Both the position numbers and the translations under genes were made by a program. The notes below the pieces were generated by a model, which was given only the letters and a program-made list of their open reading frames with translations, made no database searches and was not told the origin of the DNA. 64,000 nucleotides of DNA. Source: Selaginella moellendorffii. Its lineage: Eukaryota; Streptophyta; Lycopodiopsida; Selaginellales; Selaginellaceae. The DNA is taken from NCBI RefSeq assembly GCF_000143415.4, contig NW_003314295.1, positions 1 through 64,000 on the forward strand, given 5' to 3'. Positions 22,134-33,215 of this stretch are shown here, piece after piece. Numbering within the stretch: position 1 is the first letter of the stretch; every line of letters starts with the position of its first letter.

Positions 22134-22617
22134 GATATTTCAGTGGAAATCATTCTTTGTCTTGTTCTCTCCGGTTTTGGTGAAGAACTTGTCAAGAACT
22201 TGATGAGCGTTTGTCAATCTCGAAGAAGGGAAGCAACATTCTCTCGAAAGAAGCACTGTAGTACTACGCACGCAGATTTTCTCGAAGGTCAATGCTCTCA
22301 AAAAGAGGAAGAGAGAGAGAGTAAATGTCATGGACAAGCAATGCAAGTAAAACAATTATAGGGTTTTGGGCTCCCCCATTGGCTGTGGCGTCGGCGTTGC
22401 GGGGCGGGCATGGATCGATCGACCGGAACGAGGTATCAATCCGTGGCGCCATGGAGAATTCGCTCGCGGCGGCTCGTGGACGAGCATGGATCGGCCATAG
22501 CAATTGACTGATTGATTGGAAGCTTGCTGGGCAACGAGACGCATTAGTTTTGGTTGTTGCTTTTAGGACGAGGAGAATGGATGGGCGGCGGTGTGTCACA
22601 GTCAAGTGATTAGAGTG
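22134..22617. promoter_or_regulatory. PGK 3' region and bHLH upstream region
   Basis: About 480 bases holding the PGK 3' UTR and the bHLH gene's promoter and 5' leader. Several ATGs in the leader (for example near 22,330 and 22,577) precede the chosen start and could act as upstream ORFs. Confidence 0.5.
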
Positions 22618-24431
22618 ATGGAGATTCCCGGAGAGAACGCGACTTGGACGCTGCTGTCCGACGAGGAAGAAGGCGGGCAGCAAAATCAGCCACAGCAGCA
22701 GCAGCAGCAACAGCAGCATCTCTACGCGCCGGATTTGCCTCCGCTGGGCCAGGATGCTTTCATCGATCAGGCGTTCCATCAAGCTATGGTTGCTGGTTTC
22801 GATGATTCTCCTCCCGCGGGCCTCCAAGAGTTTCCGCCGCAGCAATTCCAACCACAGGCCGACCAGCCGGGGTAACTCTATCGCTCTTACATTTCCTGGA
22901 GATTTCGTCGTTTGCTTGATCCTGGAGTGATGCGAATTCTTCGTTCCTTTTTTTTTTTTTTTTCTTGACGAATGCGCGAACGTTGTCTTTTGTTTTTGTG
23001 GTTTTCTTCCATTCGCGATGCCTTTGTTTGATTGATCCACGCTGAATTCTTGCAAACGTTTTCCTTTGGTTTGTGGTTCTCTTCCATGCACCATGCCTTC
23101 CTTAGGTTGATCCACGTTTGCTAAATTCTTGCAAACGTTTTCCTTTTCTTTGTGGCTGTAGTTTTTTGTTCTTCCTCGTTCCTCTTCTCGCATCTGATAC
23201 TAGTTTTCAATCTTTCCAGGCTAAGGTGTGGATCCGCTGCAAACGATGCGGGTGACCTTGCATCCGTGAGGAGAGTCCACAAGGCGGACAGGGAGAAGTT
23301 GCGAAGGGACAAGCTCAACGAGCAATTTACCGAGCTCGCCAGTGCATTAGGTGCCGTATCTCGACTCTCGTCTTTCACCATCTTATTTCGTCTCTTCCTT
23401 GGTTGCTCCAGATCCAGACAGGCCTAAAAATGACAAAGCAACAATTTTGAGCGATAGTGTTCAGGAACTAAACGAGCTACGAGCCGTGGTGAAGCGGCTA
23501 AAGAAAGAGCATGCAGCACTTTTGGATGAATCCCGCGACGTAAGTTTTTCTCTTTTCCTGGTTCAAGTTGTCGACGGACCGGCTTGTTTCTATTTCAGCT
23601 GTCACAGGAGAAGAGCGAGCTAAGAGAAGAGAAAGCTTTTCTCAAGTCCGAGACGGACCAACTCAACTCGCAACTCCAACAGAGACTCCGGCTCGCGCTG
23701 TCGTGGCCGGTGGATCCCTCTCTCATGCTCGGTGCGTCCGCATTTCCATATCCTCTCCCAGTCCCAGCAGCACCCGCTGCTGCTGGTCCTCCTCCTCTCG
23801 TCCCTTCGTCTCCATCACCAGCAGCTCCTCCATCCTCTCAGCCACAACAGCAGCAGCAGCAACAGCAGCCTCAAGCACCACCAACACAAGGCTCGCAAAT
23901 TCCACCACCGCCAATTCCTTTCCTTCCTCCCGGTTTGCCTCTTCCGCCACCTTACGGCATTCATCCTTACGCAATGTTTGCAAACAGGCCGCCAGCCGCT
24001 GGTTACTTCCCATACTTTTCTCCTCCTAGCTCCACCGTGGAGAGGCCGTTTGCTCAGTACGCAACTCCAGGAATGCATCCCTTCCGAGGCTACACTGGTC
24101 AGGATGGAGCCCCTGCGTTCTTCCCACCGTCTCTAGCAGCCGAAGCTCCTTACAAGCCACTCCAAGTAGCTCCGAAAGCAACCAGGGAGGACAATGCCGA
24201 GCCAGGGCCAGAATCCCAGCAGCAATCTTCCGGGTCAAGTCCGCCACCCCAAGTATGTATCAATCTTGTTTCTTCTCGTTTTGGAATCTAAGAACACGGT
24301 TTATGCAGGTGGAAGCTTCATCACCTTCTTCCGTGGAAGTAAAACAGGAGGTGCAAGTAGTACAACCACTAGTGAAAAGCTTGAGTCCCACGATTCTCGA
24401 TGGATCTAGTGATTCCAACTGTGTTGCATGA
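22618..24431 (+). CDS. bHLH transcription factor, bHLH121/URI-like
   Basis: Five exons (22618-22871, 23220-23350, 23412-23539, 23599-24252, 24309-24431) give 429 aa. An acidic, Gln-rich N-terminus (eight consecutive Gln) precedes the basic helix-loop-helix at residues about 97-150: KADREKLRRDKLNEQF, then DPDRPKNDKATILSDSVQ. A leucine-zipper-like extension follows (ESRDLSQEKSELREEKAFLK), then SQLQQRLRLALSWP, a block typical of the plant group with bHLH121 and bHLH47. The C-terminal half is Pro/Gln-rich. In Arabidopsis bHLH121 controls iron-deficiency responses; that role here is inferred. The start was chosen as the first ATG giving the conserved N-terminus; GTG-initiated extension upstream is unlikely. 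Confidence 0.85.
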
Positions 24432-25479
24432 TTAATCAAGTGGTAAAAGCCATTGAGCATCCTGAATTGGGTAAATGAATCCCACTTACAAGAGGCATGG
24501 TCTTACACAGACCTGAAGGGAATACCACTTGGCATATGCACACATTGCATAGAAATCCTGCCTGAAATCCTGGTGCAAGAGGCAATCGGCATAGTGAATC
24601 CATCCAAACTTCCAAGTGACATTTGTATATGAACTTTTTCTCTTCTTGTGCTCATTTTCTTCCCAATCAAATAGAAATCCTGGCTTAAGGATATTGATCA
24701 TGATTGCCTCATTCTGGAAAAGAAATAAAAGTTACCCCTTAATAAAGAGCTTTGCAAATTTCATGGATGTCCCACAACCCAAGCAAGTATAACAATCAAC
24801 TACATAGAACTTATACAATGCAATGGAAATTTTAAAAACAATACAGTAGGAAGTAAGGTGCATCCAAAAAGCTGGATAAATATATAGATTATATTGGTTT
24901 ATATAGTGGTTTCTAACATGTAAAAGAACCAGATTCTTAACATTTCTACACCACAAGTAGAACCTTTTGAGAGTTATGTGAGAATGTTGTAATCAACAAT
25001 GTGGAATTAAATTTACTATAGGCTGGATAATTGTATTTTTATTGCTCTAACATCATGAGGGTTGTTTTGGATCTTCCAAGCAGTCAAGGGTGGCAGAAGC
25101 ATAGAGGAGCAAGTCGTTAGCATTGCAAAAACCATCTAATATAGATACTTACAAAAATCAACATTGGTAATCAGAAAAATAATTTTCATTAGTTTATATT
25201 TATTGTTTTAAAGCTGATTTTCTTGAAGTTCATGAAACGAACAATAAAACCAACTTAAAAACCATATAAAAACCACTAAGAAGTGTTATAAAAAAGAGGG
25301 TCAAGACATGGGAGAAGGTCTACAATATGCTTTGACAAAGAGCAATTGAAGTGAAAAGCTTTTTACTCAAAGTGACACTAAAAGTGTTAGCATTGAAAAG
25401 TTTTACATATAAAAAATGATTATTTAGTTTTCTTCACTTACCTTTCATTAGGGTAGCTACAATGGTGGAGCACTTAGAG
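24432..25479. other. AT-rich intergenic stretch
   Basis: About 1 kb without a recognisable gene. Minus-strand frames at 24,486-24,701 and 24,732-24,956 show no known motif. Confidence 0.55.
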
Positions 25480-26018
25480 TGGGTTTAAAACCCTCTATAT
25501 GAAAGCACACTTTAGGCTTTTACCCTAGTCTTAAGAATTAGTCTTTAGTATAAGCTTGAAAATTTACTAAATATGGAATGGCATTGGTGTTAAGGACATT
25601 CTTTACATTTTGTAGATATGCACTGATAAATCTAAGTATATATTATATTTAGTATATAGAACTAAAATAAGACCAACATTTGAGGCATGTGTCTGGTGTA
25701 TATAATAAGTTATTATATAGCAATATTGAGGGATTAGACTCAATATTGTAGAGGTTGTTAACACTAGTAAGTGTAAGCCAACAATATAAATTTCTCATCA
25801 CTGTATTAAGTATGCTTGACTTAATGACAACTTAGGATTTCCTTAGTGCCTGTTCAATTTAAGTGCACATGTGCTAACTAGTTTCTCAACTAACTTAACC
25901 AAAGACGAACAAAGGGAATTAATAATATTGACCTTTTACTATCATGGCAATAAGGAAATAATGTTTTTAAGGACTAATTGACAAATATGTTTTAATACCC
26001 AAAGTCATATTTGTGACA
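25480..26018 (-). repeat. Degenerate gypsy LTR, 5'-truncated
   Basis: It carries recognisable LTR blocks (CTTTACCCTAGTC-like, AATATTGAGGGATTAGACTC, TTAATACCCAAAGTCATATTT) and ends TTGTGACA at 26018, directly followed by a C/T-rich tract equivalent to the polypurine tract. Many C-to-T and G-to-A type differences suggest long methylation-driven decay. Confidence 0.65.
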
Positions 26019-26039
26019 CTTCCTTCCCCCCTGAAGTCA

Positions 26040-26526
26040 TATTTATAACACTTCCTTCTTTTGTACTAATGTTTTGTATTTATTATTTCCATAATTGGAA
26101 TGAAGTGTGCAATCTTTGACAACCAATCCACAACCACCATTAAAGTGTTATAACCTTTTGACTTTGGGAAACAAATGACAAAGTCAAGTGTAACACTTTA
26201 AAATGGCTATACTGGTGTTGGAATGCATTAAAACTTCTCAATTTGCTTCTCAATTCTTCAATTACATTGCTAGTAGGTAGGGCAAGAATGATCTACTACT
26301 AAACTAAAAAAGTCCCTTTTTTACTGAGGCAAGAGCCTTTTGTGTACCACCATGTCCCATTACCAGAATATCATGATGTTCCCATATAAACAATTATCAC
26401 AAATCCTTAGATGAAAGATAAAATCTTTCTTACTTATGTAAATAAGTTTATCTTTAACTAAGAAGTGAAGCCTCACATTGCTGTCTCATCACTTTTCTTT
26501 TAGACTACTTCCAGGATTGAGGAGCA
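26040..26526 (-). pseudogene. Decayed gypsy integrase fragment (copy 1)
   Basis: Similar to the integrase segment at about 6,045-6,420 of the larger element (shared blocks include GAATGAAGTGTGCAATCTT and CCACCATGTCCC), but full of transitions and small deletions. It is the remaining interior of the older element whose LTR ends at 26,018. Confidence 0.75.
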
Positions 26527-27235
26527 ATGTAGCGCACGTGGTTTTGACCCTTTATCCTATGGTGATTTACCATAGGATAACACCATGAAGCGGAACCTAA
26601 ACCCTCTTTGTGCCACGTGACAGATGCCACGTGTCACATGCCACGTGTCCATAGGAACCTAAGGTTCAGGGCCTTGGGCCACTGAACAAAGGAACGGTGC
26701 CAAACTCCCAAGCATGGAGCCAAGGAGTGACGGAACCGAACCACAGAGCAACTCCCGAGCATAAAGCCCAAGGAGCGAAGGGACAGGAGCCTGGAGCGAC
26801 TTGGAACAGTCCTAGAGTAACCAACATCCCAATGCTAGGACTAGCACGCAAAACGGAGCCAAACGGAGTCTGGCGCTATTTCGGCATACCGGTGGCCTAA
26901 CGCGAGGACATGGGTACTCCACCAACTAGCATGGAATGGAACTTGGGCTTAGACCCAAGTCGGACGCAGAACAAGGACAGTGTAGCGCACTTTATCTCTC
27001 TCCCCTTAAGCCAACTGGAAAAGGGGCAATTGCTTGATGAGAGAGCCCTTAGTGGCTATTTTATCCCCATTTATCCCCCAAGGTTCCAAGGATCTACGGT
27101 GTCCAAGGATCCACAGTGACAGTATATCCAAATCTCATCCCATGATCACATGCGCTACACTCACCCCCCCTTCAGAGATGTCAATGTCCTCATTGACTAT
27201 TGACTAGCAACCCCTACTGAGCCAAGGGGAACCAG

Positions 27236-27628
27236 CACCTCCATTTCCGCACTCAATCTACCAATCCTTCCATTGTGTAGACCAGCTATTCCATGTGAGG
27301 CAACTAGTCATCCACCCGTACTGCAGTCCCACGGTGGATACCTTCGTCCGTGGATACTCCACATGGCACCTCCATTTCCGCACTCAATCTACCAATCCTT
27401 CCATTGTGTAGACCAACTATTCCATGTGAGGCAACTAGTCATCCACCCGTACTGCAGTCCCACGGTGGATACCTTCGTCCGTGGATACTCCACATGGCAC
27501 CTCCATTTCCGCACTCAATCTACCAATCCTTCCATTGTGTAGACCAGCTATTCCATGTGAGGCAACTAGTCATCCACCCGTACTGCAGTCCCACGGTGGA
27601 TACCTTCGTCCGTGGATACTCCACACAA
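27236..27628. repeat. Internal 3 x 131-bp tandem array of the TRIM (copy 1)
   Basis: Three nearly identical units begin CACCTCCATTTCCGCACTC at 27236, 27367 and 27498. Each contains ACTGCAGTCCCACGGTGGAT and CCGTGGATACTCCACA. The left-edge relative has two diverged copies, so unit number varies. Confidence 0.95.
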
Positions 27629-27771
27629 GAGGAAGGACGTACGCATGGATGCCCAATACGTACGATTTCAAATTTAGGGGTAGGAATATACCTTGCTCAA
27701 GGGTATATTATACTTTTAAGTAGCCACTAATCAATGGGAATCGAACCCGTGCCATTTGCTCCGATACCAAC

Positions 27772-27950
27772 TGTAGCGCACCTTATCTCTCTCCTCTTAA
27801 GCCAACTGGAAAAGGGGCAATTGCTTGATGAGAGAGCCCTTAGTGGCTATTTTATCCCCATTTATCCCCCAAGGTTCCAAGGATCCACGGTGTCCAAGGA
27901 TCCACGGTGACAGTATATCCAAATCTCATCCCATGATCACATGCGCTACA
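27772..27950 (-). repeat. 5' LTR of TRIM copy 1 (minus orientation)
   Basis: 179 bp, differing from the other LTR (26981-27159) at a few positions. It includes the 17-bp direct duplication around GGATCCACGGTGTCCAA that is collapsed in copy 2. Confidence 0.9.
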
Positions 27951-28082
27951 GACAGGCACACAAGCGGGAGCTAGACTATGCCTCAGGTTGGTCGGCCATG
28001 CCCGACCTACCCACTATCCTTACTATACATTTGGACTAATTGACAAATATGTTTTAATACCCAAAGTCATATTTGTGACACT

Positions 28083-28588
28083 TCCTTCCCCCCTGAAGTC
28101 ATATTTATAACACTTCCTTCTTTTGTACTAATGTTTTGTATTTATTATTTCCATAATTGGAATGAAGTGTGCAATCTTTGACAACCAATCCACAACCACC
28201 ATTAAAGTGTTATAACCTTTTGACTTTGGGAAACAAATGACAAAGTCAAGTGTAACACTTTAAAATGGCTATACTGGTGTTGGAATGCATTAAAACTTTT
28301 CAATTTGCTTCTCAATTCTTCAATTACATTGCTAGTAGGTAGGGCAAGAATGATCTACTACTAAACTAAAAAAGTCCCTTTTTTACTGAGGCAAGAGCCT
28401 TTTGTGTACCACCATGTCCCATTACCAGAATATCATGATGTTCCCATATAAACAATTATCACAAATCCTTAGATGAAAGATAAAATCTTTCTTACTTATG
28501 TAAATAAGTTTATCTTTAACTAAGAAGTGAAGCCTCACATTGCTGTCTCATCACTTTTCTTTTAGACTACTTCCAGGATTGAGGAGCA
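28083..28588 (-). pseudogene. Decayed gypsy integrase fragment (copy 2)
   Basis: Duplicate of the fragment at 26,040-26,526 with at most a couple of differences. Confidence 0.75.
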
Positions 28589-29042
28589 ATGTAGCGCACG
28601 TGGTTTTGACCCTTTATCCTATGGTGATTTACCATAGGATAACACCATGAAGCGGAACCTAAACCCTCTTTGTGCCACGTGACAGATGCCACGTGTCACA
28701 TGCCACGTGTCCATAGGAACCTAAGGTTCAGGGCCTTGGGCCACTGAACAAAGGAACGGTGCCAAACTCCCAAGCATGGAGCCAAGGAGTGACGGAACCG
28801 AACCACAGAGCAACTCCCGAGCATAAAGCCCAAGGAGCGAAGGGACAGGAGCCTGGAGCGACTTGGAACAGTCCTAGAGTAACCAACATCCCAATGCTAG
28901 GACTAGCACGCAAAACGGAGCCAAACGGAGTCTGGCGCTATTTCGGCATACCGGTGGCCTAACGCGAGGACATGGGTACTCCACCAACTAGCATGGAATG
29001 GAACTTGGGCTTAGACCCAAGTCGGACGCAGAACAAGGACAG

Positions 29043-29995
29043 TGTAGCGCACTTTATCTCTCTCCCCTTAAGCCAACTGGAAAAGGGGCAATTGCTTGAT
29101 GAGAGAGCCCTTAGTGGCTATTTTATCCCCATTTATCCCCCAAGGTTCCAAGGATCCACGGTGTCCAAGGATCCACAGTGACAGTATATCCAAATCTCAT
29201 CCCATGATCACATGCGCTACACTCACCCCCCCTTCAGAGATGTCAATGTCCTCATTGACTATTGACTAGCAACCCCTACTGAGCCAAGGGGAACCAGCAC
29301 CTCCATTTCCGCACTCAATCTACCAATCCTTCCATTGTGTAGACCAGCTATTCCATGTGAGGCAACTAGTCATCCACCCGTACTGCAGTCCCACGGTGGA
29401 TACCTTCGTCCGTGGATACTCCACATGGCACCTCCATTTCCGCACTCAATCTACCAATCCTTCCATTGTGTAGACCAACTATTCCATGTGAGGCAACTAG
29501 TCATCCACCCGTACTGCAGTCCCACGGTGGATACCTTCGTCCGTGGATACTCCACATGGCACCTCCATTTCCGCACTCAATCTACCAATCCTTCCATTGT
29601 GTAGACCAGCTATTCCATGTGAGGCAACTAGTCATCCACCCGTACTGCAGTCCCACGGTGGATACCTTCGTCCGTGGATACTCCACACAAGAGGAAGGAC
29701 GTACGCATGGATGCCCAATACGTACGATTTCAAATTTAGGGGTAGGAATATACCTTGCTCAAGGGTATATTATACTTTTAAGTAGCCACTAATCAATGGG
29801 AATCGAACCCGTGCCATTTGCTCCGATACCAACTGTAGCGCACCTTATCTCTCTCCTCTTAAGCCAACTGGAAAAGGGGCAATTGCTTGATGAGAGAGCC
29901 CTTAGTGGCTATTTTATCCCCATTTATCCCCCAAGGTTCCAAGGATCCACGGTGACAGTATATCCAAATCTCATCCCATGATCACATGCGCTACA
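29043..29995 (-). mobile_element. TRIM element copy 2, complete, with target duplication
   Basis: LTRs at 29043-29221 (179 bp) and 29834-29995 (162 bp; one copy of a 17-bp repeat lost). Flanked by GACAG at 29038-29042 and 29996-30000. Interior identical in layout to copy 1, including the 3 x 131-bp array at 29298-29690. It arose by the tandem duplication, not by independent insertion, because host site and flanks are the same. Confidence 0.93.
29298..29690. repeat. Internal 3 x 131-bp tandem array of the TRIM (copy 2)
   Basis: Units start at 29298, 29429 and 29560, matching the array of copy 1 offset by 2062. Confidence 0.95.
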
Positions 29996-30693
29996 GACAG
30001 GCACACAAGCGGGAGCTAGACTATGCCTCAGGTTGGTCGGCCATGCCCGACCTACCCACTATCCTTACTATACATTTGGAACCCCCCACAGCCCCCCCCC
30101 CCCCCCCCCCCCTTGAGGAACACACGCTTTGGGCTTTCACCCCAAGCCTCCCTTAGTATCAGGAGTTAGTCTCTGGGACAAGCTCGAAACTTACTAAATA
30201 TGGAATGTCCCTAGATTGTGAATTTGGACATGGGACGAACACCATTGTGTTCAGGACGATCTCTACATTCCGTAAATATGCCAAATGAGCAAATCTGGAC
30301 ACTTTCCATAAATAGCATTTGGGACCGATATGAGACTAACACAAAGGGCATGATAGCGAGGGTGTTTGGCAGACACGGTAAGCTATCATCTAGCGATATT
30401 GAGGGACCAAGCTCAATATCGCGAGGGTTCCCAACACTAGCAAGTGCAAGTCAACGAATGAGTTTCTCTAACCAGGTCAAGTATGCTTGACAAATAGCAC
30501 GTAGGAATTCCGTCCTTATGCCCATCTGGTCAAGTGCACACGTGAAGACCAGTTTCTCAACTAGCTTAGGCGGAGACTAATAACGGGCCCAGCAATACCG
30601 ACCTCCTGCCATCGTGGCAGTAAGGTAAGAGTGTCCGTAAGGACTGGTCGACAGGTAACTTTCGATACCCGAAGTCACATGCGCGACAAGCAA

Positions 30694-33100
30694 GATGTTG
30701 TGTTTCCCTTGTCTCAAGGATTGATATAGAGAGAATGAGGGTTCATGTTGCTTACTTCTAACTCATACATAGACTTTGAGTTCTAGCAAGTCCTTTTAGT
30801 GAAAGGTGAGAGCTTGTTGGTTTTCTTTTTCATGACTGAACAAAGTTTTATGAACTTTACAACTTGTATAGTAATTCTCCCTCCATATCCCCTTTTTTTT
30901 TTGGCCCTCATTTTTCTTTCTTTCTTTATTTTTTGCTTGATTATGCTCATACATACTATCAAATTTACAATTCTACTTTCCATGGTGTCTTTTCTCCTCA
31001 TTTACATCAATATCTAGCCTTTGTCCATGTTTCTTTCTGGATCCTTTGCCACTTAGTTCTTTGCTTTTTCATGCTAATAAATGTCCACAACTTGTTCAAT
31101 GTTGGTGTTCTTCCCTCATTGTCATGCTTGACCTTCTTTGTCCATTTCTAAGCTTGATCTAATTTTTTTTTTTAATTCATACTCACTTGGCATTCTTGTA
31201 AAATTGCCTTTAACCTCTTTGGTTTTTAGAGCTAGCCAACTATAGAGAAAAGTGTAAGTATGAAAGAGAAAGCTTTCAAAAGCTTTAGAAGTTGGGAAGC
31301 ATACTTTTTCTCATGACTTGTGCTCCAGATCTGCAATTTTTCACCTTTTTTCTCGTAGTCACTCTTGTTGAGGAGATTAGACACTCAAGTCCACTCACTC
31401 CATCATTCAGATCTTGAATGGCTCTTTTGAATCTTAAACTCATCCCTGTAGTGGGTGATATGGTAGAGTGCCCTCAGCTCTAACCACAACTCCACCTTAG
31501 CTCTAAATCGTCTGATCAACAACGGAGGTGGAAGCTATGAAGACTCACTTTGCTATTATTGTCCAGGAAACTCTTGGGATCGAGAGAGTGGAGGAGAAGC
31601 TTCTTCTAGCCAAGCAGCCTTCTACACCTTTTTAGTAGCTTTGTTGAGATTTGAGCTCCTAATTTGTGTGGTGCCCACTTCTTCTTGTTGTAGACCTTTG
31701 CTGCCCACTTCTTCTCATTGGACATGGCTGCTCTCCAATTCTTCTTGAACACTATTTTGTAAAGTATATAGAGATCAGAGATAAGATCCATTTCCAAGTC
31801 CACTTCTAACTATGTTAACTAGACTTGCAACTCGAACGGCAGTGGATCTAATAAAAGTTTTGCATCCCTCCTTAGGGCCTTTTGCAAGCTCCATGATTTT
31901 GTTCTTCTTCTTTGCACCAACCAAGATTGGATACAGGTGCTAGAAGCAAGATCTCTTGGTCATGTTCTTCACCACTTCTCTTGCCACTAGAAGATTTTGC
32001 TATTGGATTGGCACTATGATAATTTTCTCTTTGCTGCTTGGGTGATCATAATCATATTGGACTTGTCTTGCCATCATTGTTGCAGCCACAACTCATGGTC
32101 CTTCCTTCTTGCTTAGCTGATCATGGTGCCGAGGATTCTATCCACTCCCAGGAAGTGTCACCTTTGCTTCTTCCTTGTTTGGCTGAAGTGTGACATTGGA
32201 CAAAAGGCTCTTCAACCTTGGACATAGCTTATTGTTGACCACCGACGCCTCTGAATCTGCAATTTCAGTGGTATCCTTCTTTTTCCTTGTGACCAGGGCA
32301 GGCAAGCAGTCAAAGAACATGTTTTTCACCTTGTTACCTTGCTCCTTGATGGTTGTGCCTTGAAACCTCATTGTTGAACCCTATTCATCTTTAAAAAATT
32401 CATTGTATAATGAAGGATAAAACAAATCTTAATAGCAACTTAGTTGCATGTGCTTTAGGTTACAAGGCAATAATGAGGTAGTATGAGCTATAGCTGGCTT
32501 CAAGTTCCACTGTTAGCTGTAGTTCATCCCTTGGAGTTGAGAGCTCTATAACATGTTGAGCTCATGAATTGCAAGTGGTTCTAAAAGTATAGTAGGGAGA
32601 GTGTGGGGGTTGGACTCCAATAGAACCAGTTTGGCCAGGAAAGGCTAGTGTGACTTAGGAAAGCTATACTCATATGTCAGGTGATAATATAACCACTAAG
32701 GAGTCCAAGGTGAGAGTGAATACAGACGAACAAGCAGGGTAGCTTGGTGAAGTATTCAAAAGAGTTGATTCTAGCTCCCTCAGGAGATCAAATGGTCAAT
32801 GCTTCTAATTTAAATGTGGGTGGCACTACCTACTTGGATACTTGGTGTGGCTCATTGGAACTTCGCTCAAAGGTAGAAGGTGGGGAAAGTACCCATAAGG
32901 CTTGTATAAGGCCATGATGTTTTGAAATATCATCCCAAAGTTTTAGACTATGGAAAGGAAGAAGAGTAGTTGTGACCAAGGATACAGTCATGTGGTGAGG
33001 AAGTCCAAATGTCAATGAGACTTAGTGGTTGGGCCCATAGTTACGAACACGAACACGGAATATGAACATGAGTGTTAGATTTCAAAAACCCGACCACAGA
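30694..33100. other. Repeat-derived or unassigned intergenic stretch
   Basis: About 2.4 kb with T-rich tracts and short frames only. The minus frame at 32,138-32,371 (lysine-rich) and others show no family motif. No tRNA, LTR terminus or transposase was recognised. Confidence 0.5.
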
Positions 33101-33215
33101 ACATGATCACGACTCACGATGGCTCACAAATATTCTAGTGAATATTCTAAGAGTATTCTATTTTTTAATTCTAGGAATATGCTACTTTTGATTATATATA
33201 AACAACTCAAACATC

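Larger units (their letters stand above)
26981..27950 (-). mobile_element. TRIM element copy 1, complete, with target duplication
   Basis: A 970-bp non-coding LTR element. LTRs of 179 bp lie at 26981-27159 and 27772-27950, both TGTAGCGCAC...ATGCGCTACA. It is flanked by the 5-bp target duplication GACAG (26976-26980 and 27951-27955). Read on the minus strand, the primer site TTGGTATCGGAGC follows the 5' LTR, and a polypurine tract (27160-27172, C-rich on plus) precedes the 3' LTR. The interior holds three 131-bp tandem repeats. The frames over the array (for example 27,350-27,730) arise because 131 is not a multiple of 3 and the repeats lack stops in some frames; no gag or pol is present. Confidence 0.93.
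25971..28032. repeat. Unit 1 of a 2.06-kb tandem duplication
   Basis: The sequence from GGACTAATTGACAAATATG at 25971 to 28032 is repeated almost without change from 28033. The unit holds the end of a decayed LTR, an antisense integrase scrap, the first ~1.1 kb (net of insert) of a younger LTR, and a TRIM inside it. The junction at 28,030-28,036 joins the interior LTR motif TACATTTGGA to GGACTAATTG, with only GGA in common. Confidence 0.95.
26528..28032 (-). repeat. Young gypsy LTR, partial (cut at duplication junction)
   Basis: It starts TGTAGCGCACGTGG after GAGGAGCAA. It contains the CACGTG-rich block at 26,616-26,652 and is interrupted by the TRIM at 26,981-27,950. It stops at the duplication junction, so its other end is missing in this copy. 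Confidence 0.8.
28033..30077. repeat. Unit 2 of the tandem duplication
   Basis: Differs from unit 1 by very few substitutions seen by eye (for example near 27,093/29,155 and 26,238/28,300) and a 17-bp deletion in the second TRIM LTR. The near identity implies a very recent event or an assembly artefact. Confidence 0.95.
28590..30688 (-). mobile_element. Solo gypsy LTR with target duplication, hosting a TRIM
   Basis: Starts TGTAGCGCACG at 28590 and ends GCGCGACA at 30688. It is flanked by the 5-bp direct repeat AGCAA (28585-28589 and 30689-30693), the signature of an intact insertion reduced to one LTR. Removing the TRIM (29043-29995) and one GACAG leaves about 1.14 kb, the size of the family LTR. 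It contains a run of 21 C at 30092-30112. It lies inside the interior of an older element. Confidence 0.88.

Noticed and set aside
22264-23193. 309-aa minus frame opposite the bHLH gene's 5' half
   Set aside because: Lys-rich low-complexity part comes from T-rich intron sequence; no known domain; the sense bHLH model explains the region.
27236-27628. CRISPR-like array
   Set aside because: The 131-bp units are directly adjacent without unique spacers, and the genome is a plant's.
27350-27730. 126-aa frame in the TRIM as a gene
   Set aside because: It is a read-through of the 131-bp repeats; the same peptide motifs recur in shifted frames and no domain is present.
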